Shown here: in pieces, positions 59,144 to 64,000 of the stretch
How the letters are laid out: each line of letters opens with the position of its first letter
How positions within the stretch are numbered: position 1 is the first letter of the stretch
Source of the DNA: Achromobacter sp. MYb9
GTDB taxonomy: Bacteria; Pseudomonadota; Gammaproteobacteria; Burkholderiales; Burkholderiaceae_B
Direction: 5' to 3'
DNA: 64,000 nt
Assembly (NCBI RefSeq): GCF_002975275.1
Contig: NZ_PCOQ01000001.1
Location: forward strand, 248,001 to 312,000
Made by a program: the position numbers and the translations under genes
The notes under the pieces: generated by a model
Told to the model about the DNA's origin: nothing
The model's input: only the letters and a program-made list of their open reading frames with translations
Database searches by the model: none

Positions 59144-59602
59144 ATGCCCGATTGGATCTGCAAACCCCACCAGGACCTGACCGTGCCGGAGATCTACGCG
59201 ATCCTCCGCTTGCGCTCGGAAGTCTTCGTCATCGAACAGCAGTGCATCTTCCAGGACATGGATGGCAAGGACCTGAGCGGCCAGACGACGCACCTGATGG
59301 CATGGCAAGACGGCCAGCTTGCCGCCTACTGCCGCATCCTGGACCCGTCGCTGAAGGATGGCCAGATCGAGATCGGGCGCGTGATCACCGCGCCCTGGAC
59401 GCGCGGCCAGGGCCTGGGCCACGAATTGATCCGCCACGCCATGCAGGAAGTGCGCCAGCGCTGGCCAGGCCGCGCCATGTACCTGGGCGCGCAGGCCCGC
59501 CTGCGCAACTACTACGGCGGACACGGCTTTGTTCAGGTCACCGAGGAATACATCGAAGACGGCATCCCGCACGTGGGCATGCGCCTGGACGAAGCGGCAT
59601 AG
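59144..59602 (+). CDS. ElaA-type GNAT acetyltransferase
   Basis: A 152-aa GCN5-related N-acetyltransferase. Start MPDWICKPHQDLTVPEIYAILRLRSEVFVIEQQCIFQDMDGKD is the ElaA signature; the acetyl-CoA loop is VITAPWTRGQGLGHELIRHAMQEV and LGAQARLRNYYGGHGFV follows. The substrate is unknown. The ATG at 59144 was chosen; a TTG 18 nt upstream is in frame. It ends at a bidirectional terminator. Confidence 0.88.
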   Translation: MPDWICKPHQDLTVPEIYAILRLRSEVFVIEQQCIFQDMDGKDLSGQTTHLMAWQDGQLAAYCRILDPSLKDGQIEIGRVITAPWTRGQGLGHELIRHAMQEVRQRWPGRAMYLGAQARLRNYYGGHGFVQVTEEYIEDGIPHVGMRLDEAA

Positions 59603-59631
59603 CGCCCCCGGGGCCGCCCTTTCCTCCGCCC

Positions 59632-59664
59632 AAAAAAAAACGCCCCTTGCGGGGCGTTTTCGTA
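59632..59664. terminator. Bidirectional terminator between the GNAT and scoB genes
   Basis: ACGCCCC-TTGC-GGGGCGT (59640-59657), with nine As to the left (a T-run for scoB on the minus strand) and TTTT to the right. Confidence 0.92.
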
Positions 59665-59682
59665 AGCGGGACGGCAGCCGGT

Positions 59683-60336
59683 TTATTTGACCGACGACAC
59701 GTCCAGCTTGGCCAGCGTCTTGGACTGGATTTCGTCCACCGTCACGCCCGGCGCCGTTTCCAGCAGCTTCAGGCCGTTTTCGGTGACTTCCATCACGCCC
59801 AGGTCGGTGATGATCAGGTCGACCACGCCCACGCCAGTCAGCGGCAGATTGCATTCCGGCAGCAGCTTGATGTCTTCCGTGCCGTCTTTCTTCTTGGCCA
59901 CGTGTTCCATCAGGACCACGACGCGGCCAACGCCGGCCACCAGGTCCATCGCGCCGCCCATGCCCTTGACCATCTTGCCCGGGATCATCCAGTTGGCCAG
60001 GTCGCCCTTTTCGGACACCTGCATCGCGCCCAGGATGGCCAGGTTGATCTTGCCGCCGCGGATCATCGCGAACGAGTCAGCGGACGAGAAGATCGACGAG
60101 CCCGGCAACGTCGTCACCGTTTGCTTGCCGGCATTGATCAGGTCGGCGTCGACTTCGTCATCGGTGGGGAACGGGCCGATACCCAACAAGCCATTTTCGG
60201 ATTGCAGCCACACTTCCACGCCCTTGGGCACGTGGTTGGCCACCAGGGTCGGCAAGCCGATGCCCAGGTTCACATAAAAACCGTCTTGCAGTTCGCGCGC
60301 GGCGCGAGCCGCCATTTCATCGCGGGACCATGCCAT
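59683..60336 (-). CDS. scoB: 3-oxoacid CoA-transferase subunit B
   Basis: A 217-aa beta subunit of a succinyl-CoA:3-oxoacid CoA-transferase. The catalytic glutamate lies in [15 protein letters not shown], and [20 protein letters not shown] and [42 protein letters not shown] are family marks. It starts 12 bp after scoA with GGAGA upstream. Forms a heterotetramer with ScoA, moving CoA onto acetoacetate or related 3-oxoacids. Confidence 0.94.
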   Translation of the reverse strand: MAWSRDEMAARAARELQDGFYVNLGIGLPTLVANHVPKGVEVWLQSENGLLGIGPFPTDDEVDADLINAGKQTVTTLPGSSIFSSADSFAMIRGGKINLAILGAMQVSEKGDLANWMIPGKMVKGMGGAMDLVAGVGRVVVLMEHVAKKKDGTEDIKLLPECNLPLTGVGVVDLIITDLGVMEVTENGLKLLETAPGVTVDEIQSKTLAKLDVSSVK

Positions 60337-60348
60337 GTCGTCTTCTCC

Positions 60349-61047
60349 TTAGGCCGGGCGAGTGGTGCGTTGTTCGATGCGCTTTTCCGGCGTCGTGTTC
60401 AGCACGATCCGTTGCACATAGATGCCGGGCAGGTGAATCTGGTCGGGATCCAGGCTGCCGGTGTCAACGATCTCTTCGACTTCGACCACCGTGAACTTGC
60501 CGGCCATCGCGACGTTCGGGTTGAAGTTGCGGGCCGTCTTGCGGAACACCAGGTTGCCGCTGCGGTCGGCGATGTGCGCCTTGACCAGCGACACGTCCGG
60601 CACCAGCGAACGCTCCATCACGTATTGCTGGCCATCGAATTCGCGAATTTCCTTGCCGTCCGCCACGATGGTGCCCACGCCGGTGCGCGTGAAGAACGCG
60701 GGGATGCCCGCGCCGCCGGCGCGCAGCTTCTCGGCCAGCGTGCCCTGCGGGGTGAACTCAAGCTCGAGCTCGCCCGACAGGAACTGGCGTTCGAATTCCT
60801 TGTTCTCGCCCACGTAAGACGCGATCATCTTGCGGACTTGGCGCGTATTGAGCAACTGGCCCAAGCCGAAACCGTCGACGCCCGCATTGTTGCTGATGCA
60901 AGTCAGGTCTTTCACGCCCGAATCGCGCAGCGCGGCGATCAGGGCCTCGGGAATACCGCACAGGCCGAAACCGCCCACGGCGATCATCTGACCGTCCTTG
61001 ACGATGCCTGCCAGCGCCTCCTGGGCGCTTGCAAAAACCTTGTCCAT
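60349..61047 (-). CDS. scoA: 3-oxoacid CoA-transferase subunit A
   Basis: A 232-aa alpha subunit. [36 protein letters not shown] (the [10 protein letters not shown] signature), [32 protein letters not shown] and [29 protein letters not shown] are conserved. The 287 bp upstream (61048-61334) hold an AT-rich stretch at 61237-61282 that probably contains the scoAB promoter; I see no gene there. Confidence 0.94.
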   Translation of the reverse strand: MDKVFASAQEALAGIVKDGQMIAVGGFGLCGIPEALIAALRDSGVKDLTCISNNAGVDGFGLGQLLNTRQVRKMIASYVGENKEFERQFLSGELELEFTPQGTLAEKLRAGGAGIPAFFTRTGVGTIVADGKEIREFDGQQYVMERSLVPDVSLVKAHIADRSGNLVFRKTARNFNPNVAMAGKFTVVEVEEIVDTGSLDPDQIHLPGIYVQRIVLNTTPEKRIEQRTTRPA

Positions 61048-61334
61048 CGCTCCAACTCCTAGTTAAGGTCGAACTGAAGAGCGCCCGCCCCGCCGCTTGC
61101 GCGGCCATCCCGCGAGGGGGTAAAGAAATTCGGGGAGGGCCCTGTCTTTCCGTGGAGCGCGGCTGCCGGCGTCGGCCCCAGGCGGCATCGCGACATTGCC
61201 CGATGTCCCTGGGTCGCGGCGCCGAGGGTGGCGCGCCCCTTTATTTCTGTTTTGATTTTGCGCTTGATTTTAACGGCATGACGGTCAATTCCGCGCAGGC
61301 TTTCGGTGGATAGCCCCTGCGGGATTGCCCGCCC

Positions 61335-61784
61335 TCAGGCGGCCGGCTTGAACTGCGTGGCCATCTGCGCCAGCACTTCCTGCGGCCACGGCGCGGACGT
61401 ATTGGCCACGTAGTCCATCCAGACTAGCACGTTGCGTCCGCGCGCATAGGGGCCCGCCTCGTCGCCGGCTTTCTCGAGCAGCAGCTCGAATTCGGCGCTG
61501 GAACGGCCGATGCGGGTGACTTTGTGCGTGACGCGGACGGTGGCCGGATAGGTCAGCGGACGCAGGAAATCGCACGAGGCATGAGCCAGGATCGCGCCGT
61601 TGTCGGCGGGCAGTTCGAAGCCCGCGTCGTACAGGATCTGCATCCGGGCCTCTTCCATCAGGCGGAAATACAGCGTGTTGTTCAGATGATTCAAGGCGTC
61701 TGAATCGCCCCACCGCAAAGGCAATTCCACCTGATGGGTATCGCCCACCGCCAGAATCCGCGCAGACAGATTGTCCGGGTTCAC
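61335..61784 (-). CDS. Acyl-CoA thioesterase, hotdog (4HBT) family
   Basis: A 149-aa YbgC/4HBT-type thioesterase. LPLRWGDSDALNHLNNTLYFRLMEEARM holds the catalytic-loop Asp, followed by CDFLRPLTYPATVRVTHKVTRIGRSSAEFE. A GTG start at 61784 was preferred because AGGAG lies 6 nt upstream; a TTG just before it (61787) is possible. It is divergent from the ETF-QO gene across ~113 bp. Substrate unknown; may hydrolyse short acyl-CoAs. Confidence 0.85.
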   Translation of the reverse strand: MNPDNLSARILAVGDTHQVELPLRWGDSDALNHLNNTLYFRLMEEARMQILYDAGFELPADNGAILAHASCDFLRPLTYPATVRVTHKVTRIGRSSAEFELLLEKAGDEAGPYARGRNVLVWMDYVANTSAPWPQEVLAQMATQFKPAA

Positions 61785-61897
61785 CAATTACTCCTGAAGG
61801 CTAAAAGAAATACGAAGGCGTGCATGGCCTCCGCCTGCAATACAATCGCCGATAATACTTCCAGCCAAATATGGAATACATACGGGGAGCTTTGCAA

Positions 61898-63544
61898 ATG
61901 TCTGAACGCGAGTCGATGGAATATGACGTGGTCGTGGTTGGCGGTGGACCCGCCGGCCTGGCCACCGCAATCCGTCTAAAGCAGCTGGCCGCTGAAAAGA
62001 ATCAGGAGATCGGCGTCTGCGTCCTTGAGAAAGGGGCGGAACTGGGTGCTCACATCCTGTCCGGCGCCGTCATGGACCCGCTGGCACTGACCGAGCTTAT
62101 CCCCGACTGGAAGGAAAAAGGCGCGCCCCTGAACGTGCCGGTCACGCAGGACAAGTTCCTGTTCCTGTCCCAGACCGGCGCGCGTTCCACGCCGAACTGG
62201 CTGCTGCCGCCCTGTTTCCACAACGAAGGCAACTACATCGTCCGCCTGGGCGACGTCGTCAAATGGATGGGCGAACAGGCCGAAGCGCTGGGCGTGGACA
62301 TTTTCCCCGGCTTTGCCGCCGTTGAAGTGCTGTATGACGAAAACGGCGCCGTGCGCGGCGTGGCCACCGGCGACATGGGCGTGGCCCGCGACGGCTCGCA
62401 CACCGACCACTACCAGCCCGGCATGGAATTGCATGCCCGCTATACGGTGTTCGGCGAAGGCGCGCGCGGCCAACTGGGCCGCCAGCTGATCGAACGCTTC
62501 AAGCTCGACGACGGCCGCGATCCGCAAGCTTATGGCATCGGCATCAAGGAAATGTGGGAAGTCGACCCGGCACAATCCAAGCCGGGCCTGGTGATCCACA
62601 CCGCGGGCTGGCCGCTGGATTCCGACACCTACGGCGGCTCGTTCCTGTATCACCTGGACAACAACCTGGTGGCCGTGGGCATGATCGTCGGCCTGGACTA
62701 CGCCAACCCCTGGCTGTCGCCGTTCGACGAATTCCAGCGCTACAAGACGCACCCCGCCATTCGCGGCACGTTCGAAGGCGGCAAACGCATCGCCTACGGC
62801 GCCCGCGCCATCACGGCGGGCGGCCTGCTGTCGCTGCCCAAGCTGACGTTCCCCGGCGGCGCGCTGGTCGGCTGCGAAGCCGGCTTCCTGAACGCGTCCC
62901 GCATCAAGGGCAGCCACGCCGCCATCAAGTCCGGCAAGCTGGCCGCCGAAGCCGCGTTCGACGCGCTCGTAGCGGACCGCCGCCAGGACGAGCTGACCGC
63001 CTACCCGAAGGCGTTCGAGGCTTCCTGGCTGCACGCCGAACTGAACAAGGCGCGCAATTTCAAGCAGTGGTTCAAGAAGGGCCGCACCATCGCCACGGTG
63101 ATGACCGGTGTCGAACAGCTGCTGCTCAAAGGCAAGATGCCGTGGACCCTGCGCCACAGCAAGCCCGACCACGCCTGTCTGCAACCGGCATCGGAATGCG
63201 CGCGCATCGACTATCCCAAGCCCGACGGCAAGCTCACGTTCGACAAGCTCAGCTCGGTGTTCATCTCGAACACCAACCATGAAGAAAACGAGCCCATCCA
63301 CCTGACCTTGAAAGATCCGTCGGTGCCGGTCAGCGTCAACCTGGCCAAGTACGGCGGGCCGGAATCGCGCTACTGCCCGGCCGGCGTGTACGAATTCATC
63401 AAGGACGACCACGGCGACGACCGCTTGCAGATCAACGCGCAGAACTGCGTGCACTGCAAGACGTGCGACATCAAGGATCCGACCCAGAACATCGTCTGGG
63501 TGGCGCCGCAGGGCGGCGAAGGGCCGGTGTACAGCGGCATGTGA
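61898..63544 (+). CDS. Electron transfer flavoprotein-ubiquinone oxidoreductase
   Basis: A 548-aa membrane-associated flavo-iron-sulfur protein passing electrons from ETF (reduced by acyl-CoA dehydrogenases) to ubiquinone. FAD site: YDVVVVGGGPAGLATAIRLKQL. Quinone/FAD region: GAHILSGAVMDPLALTELIPDW and GGLLSLPKLTFPGGALVGCEAGFLNASRIKGSHAAIKSGKLAAE. The C-terminal 4Fe-4S cluster is in YCPAGVYEF...INAQNCVHCKTCDIKDPTQNIVW. GGGAG precedes the ATG at 61898. It is followed by a strong terminator. Confidence 0.95.
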   Translation: MSERESMEYDVVVVGGGPAGLATAIRLKQLAAEKNQEIGVCVLEKGAELGAHILSGAVMDPLALTELIPDWKEKGAPLNVPVTQDKFLFLSQTGARSTPNWLLPPCFHNEGNYIVRLGDVVKWMGEQAEALGVDIFPGFAAVEVLYDENGAVRGVATGDMGVARDGSHTDHYQPGMELHARYTVFGEGARGQLGRQLIERFKLDDGRDPQAYGIGIKEMWEVDPAQSKPGLVIHTAGWPLDSDTYGGSFLYHLDNNLVAVGMIVGLDYANPWLSPFDEFQRYKTHPAIRGTFEGGKRIAYGARAITAGGLLSLPKLTFPGGALVGCEAGFLNASRIKGSHAAIKSGKLAAEAAFDALVADRRQDELTAYPKAFEASWLHAELNKARNFKQWFKKGRTIATVMTGVEQLLLKGKMPWTLRHSKPDHACLQPASECARIDYPKPDGKLTFDKLSSVFISNTNHEENEPIHLTLKDPSVPVSVNLAKYGGPESRYCPAGVYEFIKDDHGDDRLQINAQNCVHCKTCDIKDPTQNIVWVAPQGGEGPVYSGM

Positions 63545-63571
63545 TCCGGCCGGGCTCCGCCCCGCCACAAG

Positions 63572-63592
63572 GCGCCCCTTGGGGCGCTTTTT
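63572..63592 (+). terminator. Rho-independent terminator of the ETF-QO gene
   Basis: GCGCCCC-TT-GGGGCGC (63572-63587) followed by TTTTT. The two-base loop means the stem probably opens slightly; the T-run makes termination likely. Confidence 0.85.
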
Positions 63593-63611
63593 CATTTTTC
63601 AGGTGACCTGC

Positions 63612-64000
63612 ATGACCGAACGCGTACTTCTCATTGGCTGTGGCGACCTGGGCCAGCGTGTCGCCCGGCGCTTCCTGGCGCGTGGCGACGAAGTCCACGC
63701 GCTTCGCCGTCACCCGCCCGCCGACGACGGCAGTGGCATCCGATGGCTGCAAGGCGACATCACGGCGCCCGCCAGCCTGCCTTCGCTGCCTGCAGGCGTC
63801 ACCCGGCTGATCCACCTGCCCGCCCCCGGCTCGCGCGACGCATCGGTCTACCGGGGCGTTTTCGTCGACGGCCTGCAGGCGGTGCTGGACGCGCTGGACG
63901 TCTCAAGACTCAAGCGCGTGGTGTTCGCGTCGTCCAGCGCCGTCTACGGCGAACACCAAGGCGGCTGGGTGAACGAAGACACGCCGCCCGCGCCGCAGGG
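63612..64000 (+). CDS. NAD(P)-dependent SDR/epimerase-family protein, N-terminal part (runs off right edge)
   Basis: The first ~129 residues of an extended-SDR protein. It starts MTERVLLIGCGDLGQRVARRFLARGDEVHALRR, a Rossmann motif GCGDLGxR of the YeeZ-like subgroup, and continues with LIHLPAPGSRDAS and VVFASSSAVYGEHQGGWVNEDTPP, where the SS..VYG motif holds the catalytic Ser/Tyr region. AGGTGACC precedes the ATG. The substrate cannot be told from this part. Confidence 0.88.
   Translation, partial: MTERVLLIGCGDLGQRVARRFLARGDEVHALRRHPPADDGSGIRWLQGDITAPASLPSLPAGVTRLIHLPAPGSRDASVYRGVFVDGLQAVLDALDVSRLKRVVFASSSAVYGEHQGGWVNEDTPPAPQ

Overview
This 64 kb window is high-GC chromosomal DNA that looks like a betaproteobacterium of the Alcaligenaceae, closest in style to Achromobacter or Bordetella. 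That placement is inferred from codon and GC style, from the sdhCDAB-sdhE-gltA block beside a GntR gene and mdh, from the pyrG-DUF1330-eno-ftsB order, and from the purine and peptide clusters; no database search was possible. I see no prophage, insertion sequence, CRISPR array, tRNA or rRNA. Genes are densely packed and almost all recognisable.

Region 1 (1-13.2 kb) starts with the 5' part of sucA (2-oxoglutarate dehydrogenase E1, cut by the left edge). Next is a divergent acdR/acdS pair: an Lrp-type regulator and a true ACC deaminase with the diagnostic residues E295 and L322. A urate-degradation cluster follows: membrane urate hydroxylase PuuD with a C-terminal cytochrome c domain, hydroxyisourate hydrolase UraH, allantoinase PuuE, a UraD-allantoate amidohydrolase fusion, an M20 amidohydrolase and an NCS2 xanthine/urate permease. 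Three promoter regions of this cluster share a 19-bp bipartite dyad (TGTAC-N6-TGTATACA, or TGTA-N11-TACA) that looks like the operator of a regulator encoded elsewhere. An OPT-family peptide transporter closes the region.

Region 2 (13.4-34.9 kb) is central carbon metabolism. It holds a solitary AceE-type 2-oxoacid dehydrogenase E1 paralogue, malic enzyme maeB, a DUF2214 protein, a LysR regulator, a membrane protein of unknown function, gltA-sdhE-sdhB-sdhA-sdhD-sdhC (minus strand), a GntR/UTRA regulator divergent from mdh over a perfect TCTTATATAAGA palindrome, the methylcitrate-cycle genes prpBCD, a HemJ-like protein and a THUMP RNA methyltransferase with a long disordered N-terminus. ACC deaminase yields 2-oxobutyrate, an AceE-like E1 could take it towards propionyl-CoA, and prpBCD feeds propionyl-CoA carbon to pyruvate and succinate. 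A complete ACC-to-TCA route may therefore lie within about 30 kb, but this link is inference.

Region 3 (35-47.7 kb) is housekeeping: a small 62-aa gene with a strong promoter overlapped by a dyad and followed by tandem hairpins, an 83-bp tandem intergenic repeat, an RDD protein, a DUF2167 protein, an LpxH-like phosphoesterase, an acyl-CoA synthetase, a gamma carbonic anhydrase, hslO, an orphan TadE-like protein, ftsB, eno, DUF1330, pyrG and an unknown membrane protein. kdsA, commonly found between pyrG and eno in related bacteria, is absent here.

Region 4 (47.8-59 kb) is a peptide-scavenging cluster on the minus strand: RpiR regulator, isoaspartyl peptidase, an ABC peptide/glutathione importer (gsiABCD-like), an S58 aminopeptidase, a DppA-like D-aminopeptidase and aminopeptidase P. 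Large intergenic hairpins probably tune expression within it.

Region 5 (59-64 kb) holds an ElaA-type acetyltransferase, 3-oxoacid CoA-transferase scoAB, an acyl-CoA thioesterase, ETF-ubiquinone oxidoreductase and the start of an SDR/epimerase gene cut by the right edge.
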